A DNA stretch of 64,000 nt, taken from contig NZ_JALJRZ010000005.1 of assembly GCF_024519435.1 (NCBI RefSeq), positions 124,001-188,000 of the forward strand, written 5' to 3'. Below, piece by piece: positions 37,403 through 46,238 of the stretch (positions are counted from its first letter, which is position 1; each line of letters starts with the position of its first letter). Origin of the DNA: Terrabacter sp. Ter38. Its GTDB lineage: Bacteria > Actinomycetota > Actinomycetes > Actinomycetales > Dermatophilaceae. Position numbers and translations under genes: made by a program. The notes beneath the pieces were generated by a model. It was not told the origin of the DNA. It saw nothing but the letters and a program-made list of their open reading frames with translations, and did no database searches.

Positions 37403-38502
37403 GACGCCGTACGCATGTCGCCGCCACGGCGGTGGTGGCGGTCGGCGAGCTCGTCCAGCCTGGCCGCTGCGTAGGGCGCCCCGTGGCCGGTGGACCACTG
37501 GCGCCAGCCCTCCCCGCCGCGGTCGAGGGCCTGCTCGAGCAGGCCGGGCCACGCCGAGGCGAGCGGCCACGCGGGGACGCCGACCGCGACCCCGAGCCGG
37601 TCGACGGCGGCGGCCGTCGCCACCTGCTCGTCGAAGGGTCGCGGCTGGGCCACGACGACGGCGGGACGGCGCGCCGCGGCGACCTCGGCGACGGCGTTCT
37701 GGCCGCCGTGCGTGACGACGACGTCGGCAGACTCGAGGTCGGCCCACAGGTCTGGCGACGGCGAGCCAGGGCCGCGCTCGACCCACTCCCAACCCGGTGT
37801 CGCGGCCCGGGCGGCGGCCACCTCGACGGCGGACGTCGACCGTCCGCCGCCGCCCCAGAGGACGAGGACGCGTCGCGGCGACGTCTCGTCAGGCTCCGGC
37901 CCGGCAGCGGTGGGGCTGTCCACCCACGCCTCGATGCCGCCCGCGGGCGAGCCGAGGGACGTGCGTCGACGGGCCGGGACCCGGTCGTCGAAACGCGAGA
38001 TGCCCCCGACCGCCCACAGCTTGTCCCGCCACGACGCGGGCCAGGCGGTCGCGTGGGCCGCCTCGGGCCACGGGGCGAGCAGTGCCTCGGCCAGGTCGTA
38101 GGCGAGGACGTGGGCGCGGTCAGTGCGTTCCCCGGGCATCGCCAGCACGACCACCGGTACCCCGCACAGCCGGACGAGCGTCGCGACCTCCACCGACACG
38201 TCGACGACGACGAGCGAGGGCCGCATCCGCGTGACCCACTCGGTCAGGGCGGCGGCACGGCGGGCCAACCCGACGTCGTGCAGGGGGACCCAGTGCAGCA
38301 CGTCGCCCGCCCGGGGGTCGGCGCGGGCGACCTCGCAGGCGGGCATGCGGTCGTCGCGGTCGAGCTGCAGCCACTCCGACGTCCAACCGTCGGGGGGCGG
38401 AAGGGAGCTGAGACCGGTGACCGGGGACCTGAGGTGCTCGGCGACGGCCTGCAGGCGGGTCAGGTGGCCGAGCCCCTGGTGGTGGACGTACCAGCCGATC
38501 AC
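37399..38502 (-). CDS. GT-B glycosyltransferase (MurG/UGT-like)
   Basis: 367 residues from GTG 38502 overlapping the stop of the preceding gene. Starts VIGWYVHHQGLGHLTRLQAV, with the G-x-G-H-x-x-R loop of GT28/GT1 enzymes; the C-terminal nucleotide-sugar site reads SADVVVTHGGQNAVAEVAAA then RPFDEQVATAAAV, like the glycosyltransferase GGQ/H-x-G-x-N motif. Cytoplasmic or membrane-peripheral. Donor and acceptor unknown. Confidence 0.85.
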   Translation of the reverse strand: MIGWYVHHQGLGHLTRLQAVAEHLRSPVTGLSSLPPPDGWTSEWLQLDRDDRMPACEVARADPRAGDVLHWVPLHDVGLARRAAALTEWVTRMRPSLVVVDVSVEVATLVRLCGVPVVVLAMPGERTDRAHVLAYDLAEALLAPWPEAAHATAWPASWRDKLWAVGGISRFDDRVPARRRTSLGSPAGGIEAWVDSPTAAGPEPDETSPRRVLVLWGGGGRSTSAVEVAAARAATPGWEWVERGPGSPSPDLWADLESADVVVTHGGQNAVAEVAAARRPAVVVAQPRPFDEQVATAAAVDRLGVAVGVPAWPLASAWPGLLEQALDRGGEGWRQWSTGHGAPYAAARLDELADRHHRRGGDMRTAS

Positions 38503-39581
38503 GCGGCACCGGACATCGCAGTGAGGGACTCGTAGATCCCGAGGTAGCTCTCGACCATGCGGTCCACCGAGCAGGCCGCGACGGCATGGGCCCGGCACGC
38601 GGCCCGGTCGAGGTCGACGGCCGCGGCCACGGCGTCGACAGCGGCCGCGTCGTCGCAGTCGCGGGGGAGCAGCAGCCCGACGCCGGGCACGACGAACTCG
38701 CCCAGGCCGCCGCGATCGAGGGCCACGACCGGCGTGCCGCACGCAAGGGACTCCGCCGCGACGAGGCCGTACGGCTCGTCCCACTCCGGCGTCACGAGCG
38801 TGGCCGCGCTCGCCCCGACGAGGGCGACGAGGCCGTCGGTGTCGAGGTGGCCGACGTACTCGACGTCGTCCCCGAGCTCGCCCGCGACGTGCCGGGTGAA
38901 GTAGTCCGCATCGCCGACCGGGCCCGCGAGGCGGAGCCGTCGGCCTGCCGCCCGGGCCATGGCGATGGCCCGGTGCGGTGCCTTCTCCGGCACGAGCCGT
39001 CCCACCCAGACGAGGTCGTCGCCGCCGGGTCCTTCGACCCATCGGTCGACGTCGACTCCGTTGTGCACGACGTGCGCCGGGGTGACGTGCGCCCACGACC
39101 GCGCGGTGTGCTCGCTCACGGCGACGAAATAGCTGTGCCGCAGAGGGTTCCGTGACCGGGTGCCGATCTCGATCGCGGGCTCGAGCCACGGGGTCGGCGG
39201 AGTGTGCAGGGTCGTGAGCACGGGCGACGGCAACGAGTCGGCCATCGCGACCGGCAGGTGGTGGAGGCTGTTGTTGTGCACGACCGCGACATCGGGACGT
39301 CGCTGGAGCGCGAGCATGACCTGCAGGTAGGCGTGGTGCTCGCGCAGCCACGCCTCCGGCACCATCGAGGTGTCGCTCCGGGCAGCGTGGCTCAGGCGCA
39401 GGGGCTCCACGTCGAGCGCGGTGGCCCCCAACGCCGGGTCGCTGCCCGGGCCGGCGAAGAAGGACACGTCGACACCCTGTCGTCTCAGCCCTCGCACGAG
39501 GTGCCACGTCAGCGACTCCAGGCCCCCGGCGAACGGCTCCGCGATGGGGTGCCTCGCGGCAGCGAGGATCACGACGCGCAT
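38499..39581 (-). CDS. Family 4 glycosyltransferase
   Basis: 360 residues from ATG 39581. GT-B retaining enzyme: N-terminal AGGLESLTWHLVRGLRRQGV, central HNGVDVDRW and VWVGRLVPEKAPHRAIAMAR, and donor-site E-x7-E as TPEWDEPYGLVAAESLACGT. Typical GDP- or UDP-sugar alpha-transferase. Overlaps the upstream glycosyltransferase gene by 13 nt and the downstream one by 4 nt, so all four are probably made from one message. Confidence 0.93.
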   Translation of the reverse strand: MRVVILAAARHPIAEPFAGGLESLTWHLVRGLRRQGVDVSFFAGPGSDPALGATALDVEPLRLSHAARSDTSMVPEAWLREHHAYLQVMLALQRRPDVAVVHNNSLHHLPVAMADSLPSPVLTTLHTPPTPWLEPAIEIGTRSRNPLRHSYFVAVSEHTARSWAHVTPAHVVHNGVDVDRWVEGPGGDDLVWVGRLVPEKAPHRAIAMARAAGRRLRLAGPVGDADYFTRHVAGELGDDVEYVGHLDTDGLVALVGASAATLVTPEWDEPYGLVAAESLACGTPVVALDRGGLGEFVVPGVGLLLPRDCDDAAAVDAVAAAVDLDRAACRAHAVAACSVDRMVESYLGIYESLTAMSGAA

Positions 39582-40660
39582 GCGACACCCCCCTTCGCCG
39601 CCGCAGCCAGCACGGCGGCATACACCTGCTCGTGGGCGCGCGAGACGTCGTGGCGCTCGCGCCTGCGCTCCTCCGACCCGGCCCGCCACGACGGCCGCTC
39701 GCGGTACGCGCTCAGGAGGGTGTCCCGGAGCGTCGGGGCCCCGCCCGCGGGGGACCCCGGCGCGCGGTAGAGGAGGCACGGACGCTGGTCGGCGTAGTGG
39801 CCGCAGTCGGGGGCGACGACCGTCGTGCCGAGGTCGTGGCACGCCTCGAGCCAGCCCGAGTGCGTGCCGAAGCGGTAGGGCAGCACCGACACGTCGAGGG
39901 ACTGGAGGTAGTCCCACAGGTCGTCGTCGCTGAAGTAGTCGTGCACGTGCAGGTCGACGCCGTCGGTCGCTGCGAGCTCCCGGAGCCGGGGCTCGAGGTC
40001 GGTCGCGTGCCGAGGACCGCCCGGCGTCATGACGTCGGTGTGCGCGTCGACGCGCAACCGGGCACCGGGCATCTCGGGCAGCGTGGCGACGATGCTCTCG
40101 ATGACGGGCAGGGGGTCCATGCCCGCGCGCAGGCTCTTGACGTGGACCCCGATGACGTAGCCGCGATGCGGCACCCGGGGTCGGGACAGACGCGGCTCCT
40201 CGACGACGTGCGGGTGGGGCACGACGAGCGCCTCGCGTCCCCACCGCTCGGCGATCTCCGCCGCGGCACCGGAGGTGAGCGTGATGAGGGCGTCCGCCGC
40301 CTCGACGAGGACCCCGAGCTGCGCGTCGTGCAGCTGGCGCTCGTGGTGGTGCGGGTTGCGCAGGTCGTGCACGGTCAGCACGAGGGGCTTGCCGTGGCGG
40401 CGCAGGCTGGAGGCGACCCGGGCGAGGTCGTCGGGTGACACGGCGTCGAAGCCGAAGTGCACGTGCATCACGTCGAAGTCGGTGGCGTGGGCGTCGACCC
40501 AGCCGGGCTCGAGCATCCGCGGCGGCCACCACTGGGCATCGGGGACGTCGGCACGGGGACGGGGGTCGGGCAGCCGCGTCACCGTCGTGTCGCCGTCAGG
40601 GGGAGCGAGGTGACGGACGTAGACGTGGCCTGCGGGGACGGACGCGATGACGGGGCTCAA
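39569..40660 (-). CDS. GT-B glycosyltransferase, first gene of operon
   Basis: 363 residues if TTG 40660 is the start, chosen because no ATG or GTG fits, GAGAGG lies 9 nt upstream and the protein begins LSPVIASVPAGHVYVRHLAP, a natural first strand. Further motifs: DVMHVHFGFDAVSPDDLARV, VLTVHDLRNPHHHERQLHDA, LITLTSGAAAEIAERWG, VIGVHVKSLRAG. The GT4-type E-x7-E is replaced by a Gly/Trp-rich loop (YRFGTHSGWLEACHDLGTTV). A GTATGCC word (40665-40671) overlaps the ribosome-binding region. Confidence 0.85.
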   Translation of the reverse strand: MSPVIASVPAGHVYVRHLAPPDGDTTVTRLPDPRPRADVPDAQWWPPRMLEPGWVDAHATDFDVMHVHFGFDAVSPDDLARVASSLRRHGKPLVLTVHDLRNPHHHERQLHDAQLGVLVEAADALITLTSGAAAEIAERWGREALVVPHPHVVEEPRLSRPRVPHRGYVIGVHVKSLRAGMDPLPVIESIVATLPEMPGARLRVDAHTDVMTPGGPRHATDLEPRLRELAATDGVDLHVHDYFSDDDLWDYLQSLDVSVLPYRFGTHSGWLEACHDLGTTVVAPDCGHYADQRPCLLYRAPGSPAGGAPTLRDTLLSAYRERPSWRAGSEERRRERHDVSRAHEQVYAAVLAAAAKGGVACAS

Positions 40661-40848
40661 ACCGGTATGCCTCTCGGGTGCACACCGCCCGACGCACCGA
40701 AGGAGGGGGCGCCGGCGCGGGTTCAGGGGGCCGCTGGGCTGGAGCCTCCACGCAGGTCCATACCCGGGTAGCGGCCCGGTCACACCGATCCGGTGGATCG
40801 TGTGCGGTATGAGGTGGTTTCGCCCGCCCGGCCGGCGCGCGCATGCCG

Positions 40849-42207
40849 TCAGACCGCCCTCGCGGCGGCGCGCTCCCGCCGGCGCTCGAGGTAGCCCATG
40901 ACCGGAGTGGCGAGCGTGCCGTGGACCATGACCGACAGCAGGATGGTGAAGGCGACCGTCGACCACAACCACCGCTCGTCGGCGAAGGCGTGCTCGCCGG
41001 CGGCGAAGGCGAGGTAGTAGAGCGAGCCGATGCCGCGCACCCCGAAGAATGCCGTGGCGAGCGTCTCGCGGCGACCGAGCCCGCCCGGGAGGTCGGCCGG
41101 GCGGGCCCGCAGCCGCAGACTCGCCCATCCGGACAGCGGGCGGACGACGAAGACGAGGGCGACGGCGATGACGACGCCGCGCCAGTCGAGCTCGTCGAGC
41201 ACCCCCTTGGTCATCGCCATGCCGAGCATGAGCAGGATGATGAGGGTCAGCAGGCGCTCGAGCCGCTGGACGACCTCGTGCATCGAGCGGTGGTAGCGGT
41301 GGTTGCGCTCGGCCGCCCGCAACGTCATGCCGCACGCGAACACCGAGAGGAAGCCGTAGCCCCCGACGAGCTGGCTCAGGCCGTAGGTCATGACGAGCGC
41401 GGCGAGGACGAGAAGTGGCTCACCCTGCTCGGCGAGTCGCAGCGACCGGCGCGACGACCGGAAGGCGACCCGGGCCAGGCCCCACCCGACGGCCACGCCG
41501 ACGAGCACGCCGACGACGACCTTGCCGACGAGGTCCCAGGCCAGCCAGTGCAGGCCCCACGACGAGAAGCTTCCGGCCGACGCGAGGAGCACCGCGGCCG
41601 TGACGAAGGGGAACGCCAGCCCGTCGTTGAGTCCGGCCTCGGACGTCAGCGCGAAGCGGACGTCGTCCCGCTCGTCGACCGGCTCACCCAGGGCTTCTCC
41701 GTCCTCGGCGCCGTCGTCACCGGTCTCGCCCGCTGGGCCCGAGCCGTCGACCCGCGGACCCTCCACCTGGACGTCGCTGGCGAGCACCGGGTCGGTCGGT
41801 GCGAGCGCCGCGCCGAGCAGCAGCGCCGCGGCGGGCGCGACACCGAGACCCCACCCGAGCAGGGCCACCGACGCGATCGTCAGTGGCATCGCGACGGCGA
41901 GCAGCCGCCACGTCGGTGACCACGAGGCCCAGGCGGACCGGCTGCGCCAGTCGAACGAGCGGTCGATCGCGAGACCGACGCCCATGAGCGCGACGAGGAT
42001 CGTGAACTCGGTGACGCGCTCCACCTGAGGCCGGATGACGACCGGGTCCAGGCGCATGCCCTCGGGCAACGGCAGCAGGCCGATGCCCATGCCGAGGACG
42101 AGGAGCACCATCGCGGCCGACACGGCATACCGTTCGAGAGCCGCCGGCAGGACAGCCGCGAGGAACATCGCCAGACCGGCGATGAGATAGATCAGGTTGA
42201 TCGACAT
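40849..42207 (-). CDS. CPA1-type Na+(K+)/H+ antiporter
   Basis: 452 residues from ATG 42207, about 12 hydrophobic helices. Cation site region LAPTDPVLASDVQV and LTSEAGLNDGLAFPFVTAAV (the ND pair of CPA1 antiporters). A 35-residue acidic insertion (GETGDDGAEDGEALGEPVDE) sits between these motifs, a cytoplasmic loop that may sense pH or ions. No C-terminal cytoplasmic domain. Exchanges monovalent cations for protons. It lies 188 nt upstream of the glycosyltransferase operon in the same orientation. Confidence 0.9.
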   Translation of the reverse strand: MSINLIYLIAGLAMFLAAVLPAALERYAVSAAMVLLVLGMGIGLLPLPEGMRLDPVVIRPQVERVTEFTILVALMGVGLAIDRSFDWRSRSAWASWSPTWRLLAVAMPLTIASVALLGWGLGVAPAAALLLGAALAPTDPVLASDVQVEGPRVDGSGPAGETGDDGAEDGEALGEPVDERDDVRFALTSEAGLNDGLAFPFVTAAVLLASAGSFSSWGLHWLAWDLVGKVVVGVLVGVAVGWGLARVAFRSSRRSLRLAEQGEPLLVLAALVMTYGLSQLVGGYGFLSVFACGMTLRAAERNHRYHRSMHEVVQRLERLLTLIILLMLGMAMTKGVLDELDWRGVVIAVALVFVVRPLSGWASLRLRARPADLPGGLGRRETLATAFFGVRGIGSLYYLAFAAGEHAFADERWLWSTVAFTILLSVMVHGTLATPVMGYLERRRERAAARAV

Positions 42208-42527
42208 GACGACACGGGGTTGCTCCTCGGGGTGGGCCTCATGATGACCTACCCGACCGGGTGACCCGCCGATCGTCGCCCGTGCGCGGCCCAGGAGACA
42301 GCACGCCGGGTCGAGAGGACGTCGACGACGTTCGCCTTCGGCCCCTGCGGTCTGCCGGCTCCCTTTTTGGCCGGCAGACCTGCGCAGCAGACGCCCCGGG
42401 ACGCATGGCACGCTGTGTCCATTGCACCCCCGTAGGTGCACGCGTGCAACCAGAGCGGGCCGCCTCGTGGAACCCTCGCCACACCGTGTGTCGAGGTCTA
42501 CGGTCGGGGGAGAAGGAAGGGTGAGCC
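42208..42527. other. Divergent intergenic region with hairpin and palindromes
   Basis: 320 nt. It holds a perfect 11-bp stem (42349-42359 with 42370-42380) whose 10-nt loop reads TCCCTTTTTG on the plus strand, an inverted repeat TTGCAC/GTGCAA (42422-42427, 42444-42449) with an additional TGCACGCGTGCA palindrome, and a 23-nt imperfect palindrome (42474-42496). Placed between the antiporter and the GAF-ANTAR gene; regulatory role likely but unproven. Confidence 0.6.
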
Positions 42528-43292
42528 ATGGGCGTGGACGAGCTGGCACCCGGTGACGACGCGCTCCGCGACGTCGCCGAGGCTTTCGCGAAGCTCGGGG
42601 CGGAACTCGGGTCGTCGGGTGCCGACGACACCCTCGACGCGCTCGCACGAGCGGCGGTCGAGCGCGTGCCCGGGGCGAAGTGGGCGAGCATCACGAGCTA
42701 CGAGCACGACCGCTTCCACACGGTCGCGGCGACGGACGAGATCGCCCGACGTGCCGATGCCATCCAGTACGCCGTCGGGTCCGGACCGTGCATCGACGCC
42801 ATCGTCGACGACACCCTCTACCGCCCCCGCGACCTCCGACATGACGAACGGTGGCCCGAGTACGGCGAACGCGTCTCGAGGGAGCTCGGCATGAGCAGCA
42901 TGCTGTCCTACCGCTTGGGCCACGGGATCGGCGACCGCGTCGACGGCCTCAACATGTACTCCGACGAGCTCGCGGCGTTCGACGAGCGGTCCGAGCTCAT
43001 CGGGCTCATGCTGGCCACGCACGGAGCGCTGGCGGTGGCGCTGGCGGCCAACCAGGAGCGGGTCGAGCACCTCCAGACGGCCCTGCTGTCGAACCGTGAG
43101 ATCGGTGTCGCCATGGGGGTGCTCATGGCCAGGCACCGGGTCACCCGGGACCAGGCGTTCGGCCTGCTGCGGATGGCGAGCCAGAACTCCAACCGCAAGC
43201 TGCACGACGTGGCCCTCCAGGTGGCTGACACCGGTTCGCTGCCGCCGATCCCGGGCGAGCGTTCGCGACGCAGGGAGCGTGCCGCCGACTGA
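42528..43292 (+). CDS. GAF-ANTAR protein
   Basis: 254 residues with a purine-rich GGAAGGGTGA upstream. The GAF domain (residues 10-165) includes VERVPGAKWASITSYEHDRF and YAVGSGPCIDAIVDDTLYRP; the C-terminal ANTAR domain reads SNREIGVAMGVLMARHRVTR then QAFGLLRMASQNSNRKLHDV. A sensor-coupled RNA-binding antiterminator. Widespread in actinobacteria as stress regulators; the ligand is unknown. Converges on the sigma-factor gene with 16 nt between. Confidence 0.92.
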   Translation: MGVDELAPGDDALRDVAEAFAKLGAELGSSGADDTLDALARAAVERVPGAKWASITSYEHDRFHTVAATDEIARRADAIQYAVGSGPCIDAIVDDTLYRPRDLRHDERWPEYGERVSRELGMSSMLSYRLGHGIGDRVDGLNMYSDELAAFDERSELIGLMLATHGALAVALAANQERVEHLQTALLSNREIGVAMGVLMARHRVTRDQAFGLLRMASQNSNRKLHDVALQVADTGSLPPIPGERSRRRERAAD

Positions 43293-43308
43293 GGCGAACG
43301 ACACGCGT

Positions 43309-44148
43309 TCACGAGGCGGTGCTCATCTCCTCGCCCACGTCCGGCTGCCCGGTCGGGTCCACGTCGTGCTCGGTGAGCTGCTCGTGGAGCCGGACCGTGA
43401 TGCGTCGGAGAGTCCGCGAGACCTGCATCTGGCTGACGCCACGCACCTCGCCGATCTCGCGCTGGGTCATCCCCTCGACATAGCGCATGAGCAGCAGCTC
43501 GCGCTCGTCGTCGTCGAGCTCGGTCAGGGCCTCGGCGAGGCACACGCGGTCGTCGGCGCCGACGAGGTCGTCGTCGTCCGCGGCAAGGAAGGCCGAGAGG
43601 CCCGGCCGATCCTCGTCCGAAGGGCTGCAGTCGAGCGAGAGCGGACGGAAGCCGGTGGCTGCCGTGGCCACCTCCCGCACCTCCTCGACGGACGCCCCGA
43701 CGGCCTGGGCCAGCTCTGCGTCCGTGGGGGTGGCACCGAGCTCCTGCTCGAGACGGCCCCGAACCGACTGCAGGTTGGCGCGCAGCTCCTGGAGGCGTCG
43801 CGGCGGACGCACGACCCAGCCGCGGTCGCGGAACCATCGCTTGAGCTCCCCGGAGATCGTGGGGACGGCATAGGCGGCGAACGACGGGGCGTGCCCCGGC
43901 TCGTAGCGGCGGACGGCCTTGACGAGTGCCAGCCGGGCGACCTGGACGAGGTCGTCGTGCTCGACGCCTCGACCGTCGTACCGCCCCGCCATGGAGGAGC
44001 AGAGATCGAGGTAGAGGTGGACGATCTCCTCGACGATCGGCTCGGAGTCCTCCGGGGTGCGGGCGGCGGCGAGGCGACGGAAGAGCTCGGACGTCTCGGC
44101 GTCACGCTCGGCGAAGGAAAGTCGGGGATGCTGAGGGGCCTGCGACAT
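43309..44148 (-). CDS. SigB/SigF/SigG-type alternative sigma factor
   Basis: 279 residues. Sigma-70 regions 2 to 4: RYDGRGVEHDDLVQVARLAL and KAVRRYEPGHAPSFAAYAVP (region 2), a PTISGELKRWFRDRGWVVRP block typical of SigB/SigF, region 3 at PTDAELAQAVGASVEEVREV, and region 4 DDDERELLLMRYVEGMTQRE followed by IGEVRGVSQMQVSRTLRRI. These sigma factors control general stress genes and are usually held by an anti-sigma/anti-anti-sigma pair, none of which is adjacent here. A matching promoter is seen at 51567-51593. Confidence 0.92.
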   Translation of the reverse strand: MSQAPQHPRLSFAERDAETSELFRRLAAARTPEDSEPIVEEIVHLYLDLCSSMAGRYDGRGVEHDDLVQVARLALVKAVRRYEPGHAPSFAAYAVPTISGELKRWFRDRGWVVRPPRRLQELRANLQSVRGRLEQELGATPTDAELAQAVGASVEEVREVATAATGFRPLSLDCSPSDEDRPGLSAFLAADDDDLVGADDRVCLAEALTELDDDERELLLMRYVEGMTQREIGEVRGVSQMQVSRTLRRITVRLHEQLTEHDVDPTGQPDVGEEMSTAS

Positions 44149-44280
44149 GACTCATCTCCGGGGTGCGGTGACGGAGTCGGCGCTGTAGTTGGACCGCTCA
44201 GATGATTCGACAGTGCCACGCGGAGGCAGATTTGGCAACAGTCTGGGTCAGCGAGAACCGATGGGCTGCAGCAGATCTCG

Positions 44281-44816
44281 ATGCTCCGCTACCTGTCGTC
44301 GTCGTCCTTCGCCGTGGACCTCCTCGAGAACTGGCAGTCCGAGTACCTTCAGTTCACGTTGTACATCCTGCTGACGGTCTGGCTGGTGCAGCGGGGCTCG
44401 TCGGAGTCGAAGAAGCCGGGCGACGAGGGTCGTGGCTCCGACGAGGAACAGCTCCTCCGACGCCTCGCGCGCCCCCACTCGCCCAGGTGGGCGCAGCGGG
44501 GAGGCTGGCGCCGCACGGTCTACTCGCACTCGCTCGTCGTGGTCATGGGCGTCATCTTCGTCTGTGCTGGCCGGCCCAGGCGGTGACCGGGCACCACGCC
44601 GAGAACGAGCAGCGGATGCGGGACCTTCTCGACCCGGTCGGGCTCGGCGACGATCTCGCGGGCCCGCACTTCTGGTCACGGACCGTGCAGAACTGGCAGT
44701 CCGAGATGCTGGCGATCGGCTCGATGGCCGTCCTCGCGATCTGTCTTCGCGAGCGTGGTTCACCCGAGTCGAAGCCGGTCGGCAGGCCCCATGACGTCAC
44801 GACGTCGGATGACTGA
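44281..44816 (+). pseudogene. Truncated, frameshifted DUF6766-like gene
   Basis: Two pieces in different frames. The first (ATG 44281) reads LLENWQSEYLQFTLYILLTV with QRGSSESKKPGD and GWRRTVYSHSLVVVMGVIFV and stops at 44586. From about 44565 another frame continues the same protein: AQAVTGHHAENEQ, FWSRTVQNWQSEMLAIGSMA, ERGSPESKPVGRP, stop 44816. One missing base near 44563-44568 explains the switch. The duplicated N-W-Q-S-E-x-L and RGS-x-ESK-P motifs match the two halves of DUF6766 membrane proteins, but the first helix and HxxxG-like segment upstream are missing, so the gene appears dead or N-terminally truncated. Confidence 0.7.
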
Positions 44817-44881
44817 GCCGCGTGAGACGGCCCGGCCCGGGTACGCGTAGGGCGCACCCGCTTCGACTGGAAGGATCGACC

Positions 44882-45784
44882 GTGTCCGAGATCGCCGACC
44901 GTGCCCAGGGCATGGTGCGCCACGACGACAAGGGCGGCTTCCCCGCCCAGCAGCAGGACCCGCCCGGACTGACGAGCCAGATGCATCCGGAGCCGGACCA
45001 CGGCGAGCAGACCTACGTCGGTCACGGCCGGCTCGAGGGGAGACGGGCACTCATCACCGGTGGGGACTCCGGCATCGGGCGGGCCATCGCGATCGCGTAC
45101 GCCCGTGAAGGTGCCGACGTCGCGATCAGCTACCTGCCTGCCGAGCAGTCCGACGCAGAGGACACCCTGCGCTGGATCGAGAAGGCCGGTCGCACCGGCG
45201 TGCTCGTGCCGGGCGACCTCGTCGAGCGTCAGGCCTGCATGCAGGCGGTCGCCGACGCGGTCCGTGGCCTGGGGGGCCTCGACATCCTCGTCAACAACGC
45301 CGGCTACCACTGGGACCGCGGTCCCGAGGGGCTGGAGGGGCTCCAGCCGGAGCACGTCGAGCGGGTCCTGCGCACCAACCTCTACGCGGTGATCTGGCTC
45401 TGCCAGGCGGCACTGCCGCATCTTCGACCTGGCTCGTCGATCATCAACACGACGTCCATCCAGGCCTACGACCCGTCGCCCGCGCTGCTCGACTACGCGG
45501 CTACCAAGGCTGCACTCAACAACCTCACCGTCAACCTCGCGGCGTCACTCGGGCCCAAGGGGATTCGCGTGAATGCCGTGGCCCCGGGACCGATCTGGAC
45601 GCCGTTGCAGCCGGCGACGCGAGACAGCCGGAAGATCGAGACGTTCGGAGCGGACACGCCGCTGGGACGGGCCGGCCAGCCCGGAGAGGTCGCACCGGCA
45701 TACGTCTTTCTGGCGTCCCCGGCGGAGGCCAGCTACGTGTCGGGCACCGTGCTCGGGGTGACGGGTGGCGGAGCGGTCTTCTGA
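44882..45784 (+). CDS. Short-chain dehydrogenase/reductase (YghA-like)
   Basis: 300 residues from GTG 44882 with GGAAGGA upstream. A 50-residue N-terminal extension (QQQDPPGLTSQMHPEPDHGE) typical of the YghA/general-stress SDR subgroup precedes the Rossmann fold: TGGDSGIG at 59-66, NNAG at 138-141, and the catalytic S192-Y205-K209. NAD(P)-dependent oxidoreductase of unknown substrate; this subgroup is commonly part of SigB-type general stress regulons, consistent with the nearby sigma gene. Confidence 0.92.
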   Translation: MSEIADRAQGMVRHDDKGGFPAQQQDPPGLTSQMHPEPDHGEQTYVGHGRLEGRRALITGGDSGIGRAIAIAYAREGADVAISYLPAEQSDAEDTLRWIEKAGRTGVLVPGDLVERQACMQAVADAVRGLGGLDILVNNAGYHWDRGPEGLEGLQPEHVERVLRTNLYAVIWLCQAALPHLRPGSSIINTTSIQAYDPSPALLDYAATKAALNNLTVNLAASLGPKGIRVNAVAPGPIWTPLQPATRDSRKIETFGADTPLGRAGQPGEVAPAYVFLASPAEASYVSGTVLGVTGGGAVF

Positions 45785-45806
45785 GACGCTGCGTCAGCGG
45801 CAGGGG

Positions 45807-46178
45807 TCAGTCGTCTCGTTCCCACGGAGGGTCCTCGCCCATCTTCGCGTAGTACTTCGCCAGGTGGCTGCGGACCCGGTCGCGGTCCTTGCCCGGCACG
45901 TCGACCCCGCCGCGTGAGCCCTGCATGACCGCGGCAGCCGCCATGACGGCGCGCGGTACGGCCTTGAGGCGGCCGTCGACGACGTCGGCGACGAGGAGCT
46001 TGTAGGCCGTGAAGTTCCCCTTGCTCTCCGCGTCGTACCAGACGTGCGCGTCGCGGTACTTCTCGTTCGGCTCGTCCTCGGCCCCGGCCCACGCCCGTAC
46101 CCGCTTCTCGGCTGCGTCACCGTCCCACTCCCGATCGCGGTCCGCGAGGGGAAGGTCCTGGAAGCTCGTCACACTCAT
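45807..46178 (-). CDS. Stand-alone protein resembling the C-terminal domain of phage prohead proteases
   Basis: 123 residues. It contains DREWDGDAAEKRVRAWAGAE, KYRDAHVWYDAESKGNFTAY, LLVADVVDGRLKAVPRAVMA and GSRGGVDVPGKDRDRVRSHL ending YYAKMGEDPPW. This ordered pattern (W-D-G-x-A-A, K-x-x-Y-K-F/L, G-x-R-G-G, I/V-P, DR-x-x-V-x-x-H-L-A-x-H/Y) is one I know as the tail that follows HK97-type prohead protease domains in actinophage-like elements. Here there is no protease domain and no other phage gene nearby, so it seems domesticated. Function unknown. Confidence 0.65.
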   Translation of the reverse strand: MSVTSFQDLPLADRDREWDGDAAEKRVRAWAGAEDEPNEKYRDAHVWYDAESKGNFTAYKLLVADVVDGRLKAVPRAVMAAAAVMQGSRGGVDVPGKDRDRVRSHLAKYYAKMGEDPPWERDD

Positions 46179-46238
46179 GGATGGGTCTCCTTGTCAGGTG
46201 TTCTGTTGCGCGGTGGCCGGCACGGTGTGCACCTTCGC

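Noticed and set aside
45807-46178. Prophage remnant
   Set aside because: Only one phage-like domain is present; there is no integrase, att repeat, capsid or composition shift around it.
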